DNA of 64,000 nt from Streptococcus timonensis (GTDB taxonomy: Bacteria > Bacillota > Bacilli > Lactobacillales > Streptococcaceae): positions 344,001-408,000 of the forward strand of contig NZ_FMIX01000003.1 of NCBI RefSeq assembly GCF_900095845.1. The letters run 5' to 3'. Positions 16,867 to 27,754 of the stretch are shown here, piece after piece; position 1 is the first letter of the stretch; each line of letters starts with the position of its first letter. A program made the translations under genes and the position numbers. The notes beneath the pieces were generated by a model that did not search any database, had not been told where the DNA came from, and saw nothing but the letters and a program-made list of their open reading frames with translations.

Positions 16867-16906
16867 CATCATCATTACCAATCGTTTGCCAAAACTCAAC
16901 ATTTCT

Positions 16907-16937
16907 AGTAGACATTCGTCTACTTTTTTTATATAAT
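16907..16937 (+). promoter_or_regulatory. SOS operon promoter with overlapping palindromic operator
   Basis: The inverted repeat AGTAGAC-ATTC-GTCTACT (16907-16924) overlaps the -35 element TAGACA (16909-16914); after 17 bp comes TATAAT (16932-16937). A repressor bound here would block polymerase. The first gene encodes the self-cleaving repressor HdiR, so autoregulation by HdiR is the natural reading. Confidence 0.65.
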
Positions 16938-17012
16938 AAAACTAAACCGAAATGGTTGAATTTTAAAAATAAAGTCAACTTACGATGAAAACACCACACT
17001 AGGAGGTAAATC

Positions 17013-17699
17013 ATGTACCAACCAGAAAAACTTAAGGCTCGGAGAAAAGAGCTAAAACTAACACAAAAAGAGATTGCAGAACGACTTGGGATCAGTTTTC
17101 AGGCTTATTCAGCCTGGGAACGTGGGGTTAAAGAGCCTTCTGAAGAAAAGGTTCGTCAACTAGAGAAAATCTTAAAAGTACCAAAAGGCTATTTCACCCA
17201 AATCGAAATTGTCCGTCTCTATAATAGCCTCTCTAACCAAGGGAAAGAAAAGGTGGTAGTCTATGCTCGCAATCTGGCTCAAGAAGAACAAGCTAAGAAG
17301 GTGACTGCTATTTCAGAAAAACTCTACGAGTATCATGTCTATGAAGGCATGTCGGCTGGTATCGGTGCTTCAGTTTATGATGATCGAAATTTTGATACGG
17401 TTTATTTCAATGAAGAACTGGCTCATGATTTTGCTTCCTGGGTATCTGGGGATTCTATGGAACCCAAGTATCAAAATGGTTCAGTGGCTCTGATTCGAGA
17501 GACCGGATTTGATTATGACGGGGCAGTCTATGCAGTGGTTTGCAATAACCAGACCTATATCAAACGGGTCTACCGAGAAGAAGATGGCTTACGTTTGGTT
17601 TCCATCAATCCTAAATACAAGGATATTCACATTTCTTACGAAGAAGATCCGCGGATTGTGGGTATTATCGTGGGGAATTTCGTACCCATGGAGGGATAG
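17013..17699 (+). CDS. hdiR: HdiR-like self-cleaving repressor (XRE HTH + S24 peptidase)
   Basis: 228 aa. Residues ~5-60 are an XRE helix-turn-helix (LTQKEIAERLGISFQAYSAW). The C-terminal half is a LexA/UmuD-type S24 domain: cleavage site Ala115-Gly116 in MSAGIGA, catalytic Ser148 in SGDSMEP and Lys184 in YIKRV. In streptococci lacking LexA, HdiR takes that role: DNA damage and RecA trigger self-cleavage, freeing the operon. AGGAGGTAAATC precedes the ATG. umuC starts 3 bp after the stop, so the genes are co-transcribed. Confidence 0.88.
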   Translation: MYQPEKLKARRKELKLTQKEIAERLGISFQAYSAWERGVKEPSEEKVRQLEKILKVPKGYFTQIEIVRLYNSLSNQGKEKVVVYARNLAQEEQAKKVTAISEKLYEYHVYEGMSAGIGASVYDDRNFDTVYFNEELAHDFASWVSGDSMEPKYQNGSVALIRETGFDYDGAVYAVVCNNQTYIKRVYREEDGLRLVSINPKYKDIHISYEEDPRIVGIIVGNFVPMEG

Positions 17700-17702
17700 T
17701 CT

Positions 17703-19118
17703 ATGGGCTACTTTGATTATTCCAGAGAGCCCAAAAGTGATATTGCCTTTGTCGATATGAAGTCCTTTTATGCTAGCGTTGAGTGTGTAGAAAGAGGACT
17801 CCATCCTCTCAAAACCTCCCTTTGTGTCATGAGTCGGGCGGATAATTCAGTTGGGCTTATTCTTGCCTCCTCACCTATGTTTAAAAAGGTCTTTGGAAAA
17901 GCAAATGTTGGCCGTGCCTATGACCTCCCCTTTGATATCAAGACGCGTAAATTTTCCTACTATAATGCCAAAAAACAAGGCTTACGGACAGATCCAGCCT
18001 ATGTGAGATTTATCGAAGACTGGGCTCGGGTGACCGTGATTGTCCCTCCTCGGATGGATAAGTATATCGCAGTTAATATGGAAATCCAAGGAATCTTTCA
18101 GAACTATGGCAGTCCAGATGATATTTATCCTTACTCTATTGATGAAGGCTTTATTGATCTAACCAGTTCGCTCAATTATTTTGTCCCGGACCAGCAGATT
18201 TCTCGTAAAGATAAGCTGGACATGCTTTCGGCTCGTATTCAGAGGGATATTTGGCGACAGACAGGGATTTACTCGACGGTCGGTATGTCGAATGCCAATC
18301 CCCTGCTTGCTAAGTTGGCCTTGGATAATGAAGCCAAGCACACACCGACTATGCGAGCCAATTGGTCTTACCAGGACGTGGAAAATAAGGTCTGGTCCAT
18401 TCCAAAGATGACCGACTTTTGGGGGATTGGGCATCGGATGGAGAAGCGCTTGAATAGCTTGGAAATCTATTCGATTAAGGAATTAGCCAATAGCAATCCT
18501 GATGTCCTGAAGAAAGAACTTGGTCAAGCTGGACTTCGCTTGTGGTTTCATGCCAATGGAATAGACGAGAGTAATGTTCATAAACCCTATAAAGCCAAAT
18601 CTCACGGCTTGGGCAATTCGCAAATTTTACCGAGAGATTATGTCAAGCAGCGAGACATCGAAATTATCCTTCGAGAGATGGCTGAGCAGGTGGCTATCAG
18701 GCTTCGACGGGCCAGAAAGAAGACGACAGTTGTGTCTATTCATCTTGGTTTTTCTAAGCAGGAAAAAAAACGCTCCATCCATACCCAGATGAAGGTGGAG
18801 CCGACCAACAATACCGGTCTTTTAGTCAGTTATGTACTGAAATTATTCCATAGCAAATATACTTCTGGAGCCGTTAGAAGTGTTGCCGTTAGTTATTCAG
18901 GGTTTGTGGATGAATCCTTTGGTTTGATTTCCCTTTTTGATGATGTTGATAAAGTAGAAAAAGAAGAAAGGCTCCAGACAGCCATTGATTCCATTCGAGA
19001 ACAATTCGGCTTTACTTCCCTTTTGAAGGCGACTGCCTTAGAGGATGCATCGAGAAGTATTGCAAGAAGTAAGCTGATCGGAGGGCACTCTGCTGGAGGA
19101 TTAGATGGATTGAAATGA
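17703..19118 (+). CDS. umuC: UmuC-like Y-family DNA polymerase
   Basis: 471 aa error-prone polymerase for translesion synthesis. The active site is readable: Asp18 in AFVDMKSFYASVE and Asp147-Glu148 in YSIDEGFIDLT bind the catalytic metals. The thumb helix-hairpin-helix is near WGIGHRMEKRLNSLEIYSIKELAN, and the little-finger domain follows (EIILREMAEQVAIRLRRARKK). It lacks a separate UmuD; the HdiR S24 protein upstream is the only S24 partner. It starts 3 bp after hdiR and overlaps the next gene by ATGA, showing a tight operon. Confidence 0.9.
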   Translation: MGYFDYSREPKSDIAFVDMKSFYASVECVERGLHPLKTSLCVMSRADNSVGLILASSPMFKKVFGKANVGRAYDLPFDIKTRKFSYYNAKKQGLRTDPAYVRFIEDWARVTVIVPPRMDKYIAVNMEIQGIFQNYGSPDDIYPYSIDEGFIDLTSSLNYFVPDQQISRKDKLDMLSARIQRDIWRQTGIYSTVGMSNANPLLAKLALDNEAKHTPTMRANWSYQDVENKVWSIPKMTDFWGIGHRMEKRLNSLEIYSIKELANSNPDVLKKELGQAGLRLWFHANGIDESNVHKPYKAKSHGLGNSQILPRDYVKQRDIEIILREMAEQVAIRLRRARKKTTVVSIHLGFSKQEKKRSIHTQMKVEPTNNTGLLVSYVLKLFHSKYTSGAVRSVAVSYSGFVDESFGLISLFDDVDKVEKEERLQTAIDSIREQFGFTSLLKATALEDASRSIARSKLIGGHSAGGLDGLK

Positions 19119-19477
19119 TTGATCGTTCATATTTGCCCTTTCAATCCACGAGGGATTATCAAGATCCAGGCATGCAGAAGTGGATGGGTTTTTTTCTATC
19201 GGAGCATACGAGTTCACTCAGTGCAGAAAAAAATCGTGTGGATTTATCGACAGATTTGAATTCAGTCGAGAAGTTGTTGCTACTTCCCCAGCTCTACGTT
19301 GGACGACTAAAAGGCTCTTTTATGGTCAAGGAGAAAAATCATAAAAGCACGATATTGGGCGAAGTAAGAGAATTATCTCCTCAAGAAATCTCGGTTAGAA
19401 CGGATGAAGGCTATCGATTAATCAGGCTAGATGATATTCTCGCCATCCAACTTTGTCAGGAGGAAGTTGATGACTAG
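19115..19477 (+). CDS. Small protein of the umuC SOS operon (third gene)
   Basis: 120 aa; the ATG overlaps the umuC stop (ATGA). The N terminus (FQSTRDYQDPGMQKWMGFFLSEHTSSL) and later EKLLLLPQLYVGRLKGSF and EVRELSPQEISVRTDEGYRLIRLDDILAIQL suggest a small mixed domain, with the C-terminal part like YolD-type proteins that accompany UmuC homologues in Firmicutes. This likeness is weak. Position in the operon suggests regulation or modulation of the polymerase. Four-gene umuC operons of this type are known in streptococci. Confidence 0.7.
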   Translation: MIDRSYLPFQSTRDYQDPGMQKWMGFFLSEHTSSLSAEKNRVDLSTDLNSVEKLLLLPQLYVGRLKGSFMVKEKNHKSTILGEVRELSPQEISVRTDEGYRLIRLDDILAIQLCQEEVDD

Positions 19478-19760
19478 AAAAGAGTTATATGAAAACAGAT
19501 TGCAGATGGATTACTTCTCAGATGATTACATCCGCTTTGAAGAAGATTTCCAAAAATACTCTGCCATGAATGTACCCTTGACTTTCTTGATTGATGATAT
19601 TCTACGAACCATGGCTATCAACCAAAAGGACTACTTTGTCTTAAACAAGGAAAATGCCAAGGACGGAAGGGAACATCGGTTTTATTTTAGAGTGAGGATG
19701 GAAAAAGACTGTCCACGTACTCGAACCTATACCTATCTTGGGCTGGGGCGAAATCATTAG
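19470..19760 (+). CDS. Small protein of the umuC SOS operon (fourth gene)
   Basis: 96 aa from the ATG at 19470, which has CAGGAGG 6 bp upstream and overlaps the preceding gene by 8 bp; an in-frame ATG at 19431 has no ribosome-binding site. The protein is acidic in the first half (FSDDYIRFEEDFQKYSAMN) and basic in the last (FRVRMEKDCPRTRTYTYLGLG). No known domain is recognised. Co-translation with the other SOS genes implies a DNA-damage role, still undefined. Confidence 0.65.
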   Translation: MTRKELYENRLQMDYFSDDYIRFEEDFQKYSAMNVPLTFLIDDILRTMAINQKDYFVLNKENAKDGREHRFYFRVRMEKDCPRTRTYTYLGLGRNH

Positions 19761-19873
19761 TAAAAATTCTTATCTTAGATATATTTGTTGCAATAATAAC
19801 ACTGCAAACAACTATAATTTCCAGCCATTCAAGAGCTATTTCTTGAATGGTTTTTTGTTTGCTTTTTAATAGT

Positions 19874-19970
19874 AATTAAGTTATACCAATTTTTATTCTT
19901 GACAAGTTAAATAAACAAGTATATAATGTTTTTGCTGATTCTACAAATCGGGAATTAGACTATACCAATT
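19874..19970 (+). promoter_or_regulatory. glmS promoter flanked by two NagR (dre)-type sites
   Basis: TTGACA (19899-19904), a 17-bp spacer, and TATAAT (19922-19927). Two 18-bp sites of the form AATT…TATACCAATT lie at 19874-19891, just upstream of -35, and at 19953-19970, after the expected start point. GntR/HutC regulators such as NagR bind sites containing TGGTATA/TATACCA and control glmS in streptococci according to amino-sugar supply. Confidence 0.6.
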
Positions 19971-19972
19971 TT

Positions 19973-20011
19973 AAGGAGAAAGCACAGTTTGTCTGTGTCG
20001 TATATACTATG
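19973..20011 (+). promoter_or_regulatory. Distant ribosome-binding site of glmS with intervening hairpin
   Basis: AAGGAG (19973-19978) lies 30 nt before the ATG, much farther than usual. Between them CACAG (19983-19987) can pair with CTGTG (19993-19997) around a 5-nt loop; folding brings the site to about 15 nt from the start. The start itself is fixed by the essential Cys at position 2. Confidence 0.55.
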
Positions 20012-21817
20012 TGTGGAATTGTTGGTGTTGTTGGAAACACAAATGCAACTGATATTTTAATTCAAGGACTTGAAAAACTCGAATACCGTGGTTATGATTC
20101 GGCTGGAATTTTTGTTCTAGGTGGTGCTGAAAGCCATTTGGTAAAAGCAGTTGGTCGTATTGCAGAATTGTCTGCTAAGACAGCTGGCGATGAGGGGACA
20201 ACTGGTATTGGACATACTCGTTGGGCGACTCACGGAAAACCAACAGAAGATAACGCTCACCCACATCGCTCTGAGACAGGACGTTTTGTCTTGGTCCATA
20301 ATGGGGTGATTGAAAACTATCTTGAAATCAAGGAAGAATACCTTGCAGGTCACCATTTCAAAGGACAAACGGATACAGAAATCGCCGTACATTTGATTGG
20401 GAAATTTGCCGAAGAAGACGGTTTATCAGTTCTTGAAGCCTTCAAAAAAGCCCTTCATATCATCCGTGGTTCTTATGCCTTTGCCTTGATCGACTCTGAA
20501 AATCCAGATGTCATCTATGTAGCCAAGAACAAATCACCACTCTTGATTGGTCTTGGAGAAGGCTATAACATGGTCTGCTCAGACGCCATGGCCATGATTC
20601 GTGAGACTAACCAATACATGGAAATCCATGACCAAGAGTTGGTAATCGTGAAAGCTGATAGCGTTGAAGTTCAAGACTATGATGGCAATCGTCGTGAGCA
20701 TGCTAGCTACACTGCTGAACTTGATTTGTCTGATATCGGTAAGGGAACTTACCCTTACTACATGCTCAAGGAAATCGATGAGCAACCAACGGTGATGCGT
20801 AAGTTGATCCAAGCCTATACTGATGAGGCTGGTCAAGTAGTCGTAGACCCAGCTATCATCAAGGCTGTTCAAGAGGCAGACCGTATCTACATCCTTGCAG
20901 CTGGAACTTCTTACCACGCAGGATTTGCTTCTAAGAAGATGTTGGAAGAATTGACAGATACGCCAGTTGAACTCGGTATTTCATCTGAGTGGGGTTACGG
21001 TATGCCACTTCTCAGCAAGAAACCACTCTTCATCTTTATCAGTCAGTCTGGTGAAACAGCGGATAGCCGTCAGGTTTTGGTTAGGGCTAATGAAATGGGA
21101 ATCCCAAGCTTGACAGTGACAAATGTTCCAGGATCCACTCTTTCTCGTGAAGCCAACCATACTATGCTTCTTCATGCAGGTCCTGAAATTGCCGTAGCAT
21201 CAACTAAGGCTTATACAGCGCAAATCGCTGCTCTTGCCTTCCTTGCAAAAGCGGTTGGTGAAGCAAATGGCAATGAAAATGCCAAAGCTTTTGATCTGGT
21301 TCACGAATTGTCAATCGTAGCTCAGTCTATCGAATCAACCCTTTCAGAAAAAGAATTAATTGATAGTAAGGTTCGTGAACTTCTTGAAACAACACGCAAT
21401 GCCTTTTACATCGGACGTGGTCAAGATTACTATGTAGCCATGGAAGCCAGTCTCAAACTCAAAGAGATTTCTTACATTCAATGTGAAGGTTTTGCGGCAG
21501 GAGAACTCAAACACGGAACCATTGCCTTGATTGAAGATGGAACACCAGTTTTAGCTCTCTTGTCAGACCCAGTCCTTGCCAACCACACTCGTGGAAATAT
21601 CCAAGAAGTAGCTGCCCGTGGCGCTAAGGTCCTTACCATTGCAGAAGAAAATGTTGCTAAAGATACAGACGATATCGTCCTTACAACGGTCCACCCTTAC
21701 CTCTCGCCAATCTCAATGGTGGTACCAACGCAACTAGTCGCTTACTTTGCAACCCTTCACCGTGGACTCGACGTGGATAAACCACGTAATCTTGCTAAGT
21801 CTGTAACGGTAGAATAA
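20009..21817 (+). CDS. glmS: Glutamine-fructose-6-phosphate aminotransferase (isomerizing)
   Basis: 602 aa. Makes glucosamine-6-phosphate from fructose-6-phosphate and glutamine, the first step to peptidoglycan amino sugars. The N-terminal glutaminase uses Cys2 (MCGIVGVVG) after Met removal; GHTRWATHG and HNGVIENY are the conserved glutamine-site motifs. Two SIS sugar-isomerase domains follow ([10 protein letters not shown] and [11 protein letters not shown]; then [18 protein letters not shown]), and the C terminus [15 protein letters not shown] is complete. No glmS ribozyme is seen upstream; control appears to be by NagR-type sites. Confidence 0.97.
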   Translation: MCGIVGVVGNTNATDILIQGLEKLEYRGYDSAGIFVLGGAESHLVKAVGRIAELSAKTAGDEGTTGIGHTRWATHGKPTEDNAHPHRSETGRFVLVHNGVIENYLEIKEEYLAGHHFKGQTDTEIAVHLIGKFAEEDGLSVLEAFKKALHIIRGSYAFALIDSENPDVIYVAKNKSPLLIGLGEGYNMVCSDAMAMIRETNQYMEIHDQELVIVKADSVEVQDYDGNRREHASYTAELDLSDIGKGTYPYYMLKEIDEQPTVMRKLIQAYTDEAGQVVVDPAIIKAVQEADRIYILAAGTSYHAGFASKKMLEELTDTPVELGISSEWGYGMPLLSKKPLFIFISQSGETADSRQVLVRANEMGIPSLTVTNVPGSTLSREANHTMLLHAGPEIAVASTKAYTAQIAALAFLAKAVGEANGNENAKAFDLVHELSIVAQSIESTLSEKELIDSKVRELLETTRNAFYIGRGQDYYVAMEASLKLKEISYIQCEGFAAGELKHGTIALIEDGTPVLALLSDPVLANHTRGNIQEVAARGAKVLTIAEENVAKDTDDIVLTTVHPYLSPISMVVPTQLVAYFATLHRGLDVDKPRNLAKSVTVE

Positions 21818-21921
21818 GGAAATCCTCTTACTAAATTCCAACTTTTCTTGTCAATCTATAAAAATCTTGTTATACTATAGAAAAGTAGTTAGCAGTGAAG
21901 TATAAGGAGATTGGAGCGGAA

Positions 21922-22449
21922 ATGAAAAAAGGGAAAATTTCATCTATCTTAGGACTCTTGTTTGCAAGTTCGTTTTTGATTCGAACTGTCATCATTCATC
22001 AAATGAGAGCTTCAAAGAAACAAGAGAGTGAAAAGATTGCTGCAGTTCAGAAATTTATCAAATCTCAAGAACAGGCAGAATCAGAAAAACAAAAAGGTTT
22101 TTATACGGATATCCTTAGAAATGGATCAGAAACTTCTGAACCAGGACCTAGCTATGACAAAACCATATTTGTGAATCAACAATACAATATTGGTGTTCGA
22201 GACGGTGCCTACTATCTAGTAACAATCAGTAGCAAAAAAGAACTCCTGCTAGAAGGGGTCGATAATGCCTATGCCCTAGCAGTTAGGAATGAAGATAAAA
22301 ACAAACAAGAAGTTGCTATGGTTGTTCATAAAGATGGAGCTTGGCATGTTATAAATGAGGAAGGGGAAATTACGAAAACCCTTGACCGACAATATATAAC
22401 AGCTCATACCAAGCTTGTGGTTAAGAATCAAACACTTGATTTTGAATAA
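21922..22449 (+). CDS. Hypothetical membrane-anchored protein
   Basis: 175 aa from the ATG at 21922 (AAGGAG about 12 bp upstream); a GTG nine codons earlier is an alternative without support. Residues ~7-24 (SSILGLLFASSFLIRTVI) form one membrane segment, followed by a charged helix (SKKQESEKIAAVQKFIKSQEQAESEKQK) and a small beta-rich outer domain (QYNIGVRDGAYYLVTI…). It lies downstream of glmS with its own upstream TATACT. A shared terminator separates it from the convergent regulator gene. Function unknown. Confidence 0.65.
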   Translation: MKKGKISSILGLLFASSFLIRTVIIHQMRASKKQESEKIAAVQKFIKSQEQAESEKQKGFYTDILRNGSETSEPGPSYDKTIFVNQQYNIGVRDGAYYLVTISSKKELLLEGVDNAYALAVRNEDKNKQEVAMVVHKDGAWHVINEEGEITKTLDRQYITAHTKLVVKNQTLDFE

Positions 22450-22488
22450 TGTGACTACTGCGTGATTTTATAGAAATACATAGATTTC

Positions 22489-22520
22489 AAAAACCTCCTA
22501 GATTTTTCTAGGAGGTTTTT
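22489..22520. terminator. Bidirectional terminator
   Basis: AAAAACCTCCTAGA / TCTAGGAGGTTTTT, a 14-bp perfect stem with a 4-nt T loop, between two convergent genes. Confidence 0.85.
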
Positions 22521-22524
22521 ATAA

Positions 22525-23997
22525 CTATAAATCTTGGATTGAGATTTTATTTAGTTCATTTACAACTTGCAAAATAGACATTCTGCTGATATTCATAATA
22601 TTTGGGTGGACTAAGCCCTTGAGATCAAAATTAGTGATGATGGCATCATAGTTCATCTCTTTTATTTCGTTGAGATTTAAGGAAGGCTTGTCCCAAGTTT
22701 CATATTGAATGTTATTAGAAGTATGGAACTGGTAAAGAGAAATCAGGAAGTGAGGGTGAGCGAAGTCGTATTCACTTAAAACTAAAACCCTAACCTTCTT
22801 TTTTGCCTCAAATAACTGGTCGATAATGCCTTCAGCGTGAGTGAAGAAAGTGTATACTAGGTGTACAACGTTTCGAGATTTTTCCTTCTGACCAATGCTG
22901 GTCTTATATCTCATCATTTCTATCACTGTTGCTTCGTAGAATTTAGGGAAAATCTTTTTAATTTTGCTCAGGGTATAAGATTTATTACGGCTGATAATCG
23001 ATTCGGAATTGATTTCTTTGCGTTCTAAAAGAGCAGTGTTATGCAAATTCCAGATAAGCGCATCTGTATTTGAGAATTGAACTCCAAATTTGCGGGTGAG
23101 ATTATCTAGTATATCCCGAGCGGCGTGGTAGGAATGGTCCACTTGTTCGCAGAGGGGACGAGCTGCCAAAAAGTCATCGATTGTGAAGAAAAGAGAAAGC
23201 TCAGCAAAAGGACTAAAAATCTGGTCAAGATTTTCAGGTGTTAATTCAACTCCTATCTTTTGTGAGAAAGCTTGTAACTGGTGCTCAAACTTAGGTAACT
23301 GATCATAGAGAGGGAACTTGCAAGAGCATTCAGTGGATAACTGAACGTAGTTTCCTGTATTAATTCGATGAATGTTAATAGCTGCTTGAGTTTTAATTTG
23401 GTATAGATTTTGATATTTTGCAGGGAATTTTGCCAACTTAAGAAAGAAAGAAACAAAATTTTCCACATCTTCTTCTTGGACATGGGAAAAAGGCCAGTCT
23501 AAAAAACCATAAGCTTCATGAAAGTATTGGGAGAAGAAGAAGCGAATATCCTTTTCATCTCCAATGATAGAAATTGGTGTAACTTTTAACTTGAAATTGT
23601 AATTTCCATTAAGGATCTTGTTAATTTCAGCAACTTTTTTCCGAAGTGCGGGAAGAGATACATCTAAAGATTCAGCAAGATGTTCATAAGTGAACGGAGC
23701 ATCTAATAGGAAGAAAGCTTTTAAGACTTTAAAAAAATCAGAGGTCTGCAAAAAATATTGGTAGATTTTCTCAATACCAATATTTTGTACATTTACCATC
23801 ATAATTCCAGCGGTTGAGTGTTTGATGCTAAAATCAGGAAGTATATCCCGTAATTCCTTAATGTCACTTTTAATAATTCTGGGATTATTGCCAATGATTT
23901 TAGATAAATCATCAAGATAGATCCAATCTGAATTTTCAAACAAATACTCTAAAATCTTTAATTGTCTTTGTTCTTTTTGAGTGAGTAATTCTCTCAT
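22525..23997 (-). CDS. Mga-like transcriptional regulator
   Basis: 490 aa, the normal size for the Mga/AtxA group of virulence and metabolism regulators. An N-terminal HTH (about 10-60, RQLKILEYLFENSDWIYLDDLSKIIG) and a second Mga-type HTH (about 95-150, DAPFTYEHLAESLDVSLPALRKKVAEIN) bind DNA. The middle is the PRD-like region, and the end (KKVRVLVLSEYDFAHPHFLISLYQF…) resembles an EIIB-type fold, suggesting a link to PTS sugar status by histidine phosphorylation. No target genes lie next to it. The pneumococcal counterpart is MgaSpn; equivalence is inferred. Confidence 0.8.
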   Translation of the reverse strand: MRELLTQKEQRQLKILEYLFENSDWIYLDDLSKIIGNNPRIIKSDIKELRDILPDFSIKHSTAGIMMVNVQNIGIEKIYQYFLQTSDFFKVLKAFFLLDAPFTYEHLAESLDVSLPALRKKVAEINKILNGNYNFKLKVTPISIIGDEKDIRFFFSQYFHEAYGFLDWPFSHVQEEDVENFVSFFLKLAKFPAKYQNLYQIKTQAAINIHRINTGNYVQLSTECSCKFPLYDQLPKFEHQLQAFSQKIGVELTPENLDQIFSPFAELSLFFTIDDFLAARPLCEQVDHSYHAARDILDNLTRKFGVQFSNTDALIWNLHNTALLERKEINSESIISRNKSYTLSKIKKIFPKFYEATVIEMMRYKTSIGQKEKSRNVVHLVYTFFTHAEGIIDQLFEAKKKVRVLVLSEYDFAHPHFLISLYQFHTSNNIQYETWDKPSLNLNEIKEMNYDAIITNFDLKGLVHPNIMNISRMSILQVVNELNKISIQDL

Positions 23998-24272
23998 GAA
24001 TAATAAACTCCTGCGATAAATTAATATCTACTTATAAAGAAATTGCAATTTCTTACAATTATATCACTAGAATATTAAAAAACAATGAAATTTAATATAA
24101 ATTTTGTAAAAATTGTCAAAATAAATACCGATTTATAAAAATAAAGTCTTTATAAGACGGAAAATCTCTAAATAATAAAGAGAATAGATAAAATAATCCG
24201 CTTTCTTTTTCAGTTTTTGATAATACATGTTTGTAAAAAACATAGAGAATGATTTCTATCCCTTGAATAAGA

Positions 24273-24320
24273 AATAACCCCTCAAGAAGTTATAGAGAAG
24301 AAGCCTCTTGGGGGGTAATT
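24273..24320 (-). terminator. Terminator of the UPF0371 gene
   Basis: Imperfect hairpin: AATAACCCCTCAAG against CTTGGGGGGTAATT, T-rich on the minus-strand side. The rest of 24001-24344 is an AT-rich promoter region for the Mga-like gene with no further feature seen. Confidence 0.6.
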
Positions 24321-24344
24321 GCATATAAGTATGATATTTAAAGC

Positions 24345-25829
24345 TTATTTTCGATACAAGCGATCATATTGATAGTAGGGGTCAAAGGTTACGTTGATTC
24401 CTAGTTTGCGAAGGACGTTTTTATCTTCATCTGTCAAGATAATGGTGGAGTGAGCTTCGCTTCCTTTGAGATTTCCTAATTCTTTCATGGCGCGATCTGC
24501 ATCTGGGTTTTCCATAGCTGTAATGGCAAGAGCGATAAGAATTTCATTTGAATGCAGACGAGGATTTCGACTGCCTAAGTGGTTGATTTTTAAGCCTTGA
24601 ATTGGTTTGACCACTTCTGGTTCAATCAATTTAGTTTCCTTATCGATATTGGCTAATTTCTTGATAGCATTAATCAAGACAGCAGCGGTTGGGCCAAAGA
24701 GTTCGGAGTTTTTACCTGTAACAATCTCTCCTGATGGTAGTTCAAGTGCCAGAGCTGAACCACCTGTTTCCTCTGCCTTTTGGCGAGCAACAACGGCAAC
24801 TGTACGATCAGCTGGTGTAATTCCCAGGTCATTCATAAGAAGTTGAATCTTCTTAACTGCAGTTTCTCCGACCTTTTCAGCCTTGAAGTCAAGGACTGTC
24901 TGGTAGTATCGACGGATAATCTCTTGTTTTGATGCTTCAATTGCAGCGTCGTTATCAGTGATTGCAAAACCAACCATATTTACACCCATGTCAGTTGGAG
25001 ATGCATAAGGAGATTTACCCAAGATACGTTCGAGCATACGCTTGAGAACAGGGAAAATTTCGATATCACGATTGTAGTTGACGGTAGTTTCTCCGTAAGT
25101 TTGGAGATGGAATGGATCAATCATATTGACATCGTCAAGGTCTGCAGTAGCAGCCTCATAAGCCAAGTTAACTGGATGATGGAGAGGAAGGTTCCATACG
25201 GGGAAGGTTTCAAACTTAGCATAACCAGACTTGATGCCATTAAGTTGGTCATGATACATGTTAGACATACAAGTAGCTAACTTCCCTGAACCAGGTCCAG
25301 GAGCAGTCACAACGATTAAATTGCGGCTAGTTTTGATATAGTCATTTTTCCCCATTCCCTCAGGAGAAATGATATGATCCATATCTGTTGGATATCCCTT
25401 GATTGGATAGTGTAGATAGGAATCAATACCATGCTTCTCTAATTGATTACGGAAGGCATCTGCTGCGGGTTGGCCTGCATATTGAGTGATAACCACCGAA
25501 CCTACAAAGATACCAAGTTCATTGAATTTATCAATCAAACGAAAGACCTCTTGGTCATAAGAAATTCCTAAATCTCCACGAGCCTTTGAGTGTTCAATAT
25601 TGCTAGCATTGATAGCAATAACAACCTCTACTTGCTCCTTTAATTCTTGTAAGAGTTTGATTTTATTATCTGGTTCATAACCAGGGAGGACGCGGGCAGC
25701 GTGGAAATCTTCCAACATCTTACCACCAAACTCTAGATAGAGCTTCCCATCAAATTGATTGATACGCTCCAAAATATGGTCACGTTGTAAGTTTAAATAT
25801 TGTTCAGAACTAAAAGCTTGTTTTTTCAT
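24345..25829 (-). CDS. UPF0371 (DUF1846) family protein
   Basis: 494 aa from the Met followed by [16 protein letters not shown], which has AGAGGT at the right distance; an open-frame extension of 63 codons upstream runs into the divergent dexB promoter and is not used. Conserved family segments: [55 protein letters not shown] and [22 protein letters not shown]1846 proteins have an ATP-grasp-like nucleotide-binding appearance but no settled function. Divergent from dexB, with an AT-rich shared promoter region. Confidence 0.88.
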   Translation of the reverse strand: MKKQAFSSEQYLNLQRDHILERINQFDGKLYLEFGGKMLEDFHAARVLPGYEPDNKIKLLQELKEQVEVVIAINASNIEHSKARGDLGISYDQEVFRLIDKFNELGIFVGSVVITQYAGQPAADAFRNQLEKHGIDSYLHYPIKGYPTDMDHIISPEGMGKNDYIKTSRNLIVVTAPGPGSGKLATCMSNMYHDQLNGIKSGYAKFETFPVWNLPLHHPVNLAYEAATADLDDVNMIDPFHLQTYGETTVNYNRDIEIFPVLKRMLERILGKSPYASPTDMGVNMVGFAITDNDAAIEASKQEIIRRYYQTVLDFKAEKVGETAVKKIQLLMNDLGITPADRTVAVVARQKAEETGGSALALELPSGEIVTGKNSELFGPTAAVLINAIKKLANIDKETKLIEPEVVKPIQGLKINHLGSRNPRLHSNEILIALAITAMENPDADRAMKELGNLKGSEAHSTIILTDEDKNVLRKLGINVTFDPYYQYDRLYRK

Positions 25830-25908
25830 TTTTTTACCTCTGAACTCTATTATATAAAAAAAAGAGAAGATAAGAAACCGAGGAGTGACGAAATAAGAAA
25901 AAAGATTG

Positions 25909-25922
25909 GGTAAACGTTTGCA
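25909..25922. promoter_or_regulatory. Putative CcpA site (cre) before dexB
   Basis: GGTAAACGTTTGCA matches the cre consensus TGNAAACGNTTNCA at all but the first base. It lies about 58 bp before the dexB start, fitting carbon catabolite control of a glucan-degrading enzyme. Confidence 0.6.
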
Positions 25923-25955
25923 TGAAATGAGAAAAAAGTCTATTATGGAGTATAG

Positions 25956-27590
<1,635 letters not shown>

Positions 27591-27596
27591 ATAGAT

Positions 27597-27631
27597 AATC
27601 TCAAGTATCTATAGGTACTTGAGATTTTTTT
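27597..27631 (+). terminator. Terminator of dexB
   Basis: AATCTCAAGTA / TACTTGAGATT hairpin with an 8-nt loop followed by T7. Confidence 0.85.
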
Positions 27632-27754
27632 GTATCAAAGGGAATGAGCACAAAGAAGATTTGTTTGAATTTTCTAAAAAATTGCATGAAAACCCTTGCT
27701 TTTATAAAAAAATAGGGTATAATGGTGAAAATAACTATTTAAAGGAGAATACCA

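Noticed and set aside
16907..16931. Reading the AGTAGAC/GTCTACT palindrome as terminator of the GNAT gene
   Set aside because: T-residues follow, so it is possible, but the stem is short and it overlaps a well-spaced -35/-10 pair in front of a self-cleaving repressor gene; an operator is the better reading.
19761..20008. glmS ribozyme or riboswitch in the glmS leader
   Set aside because: The leader is too short and lacks ribozyme core sequence; only promoter, NagR-type sites and a small hairpin are seen.
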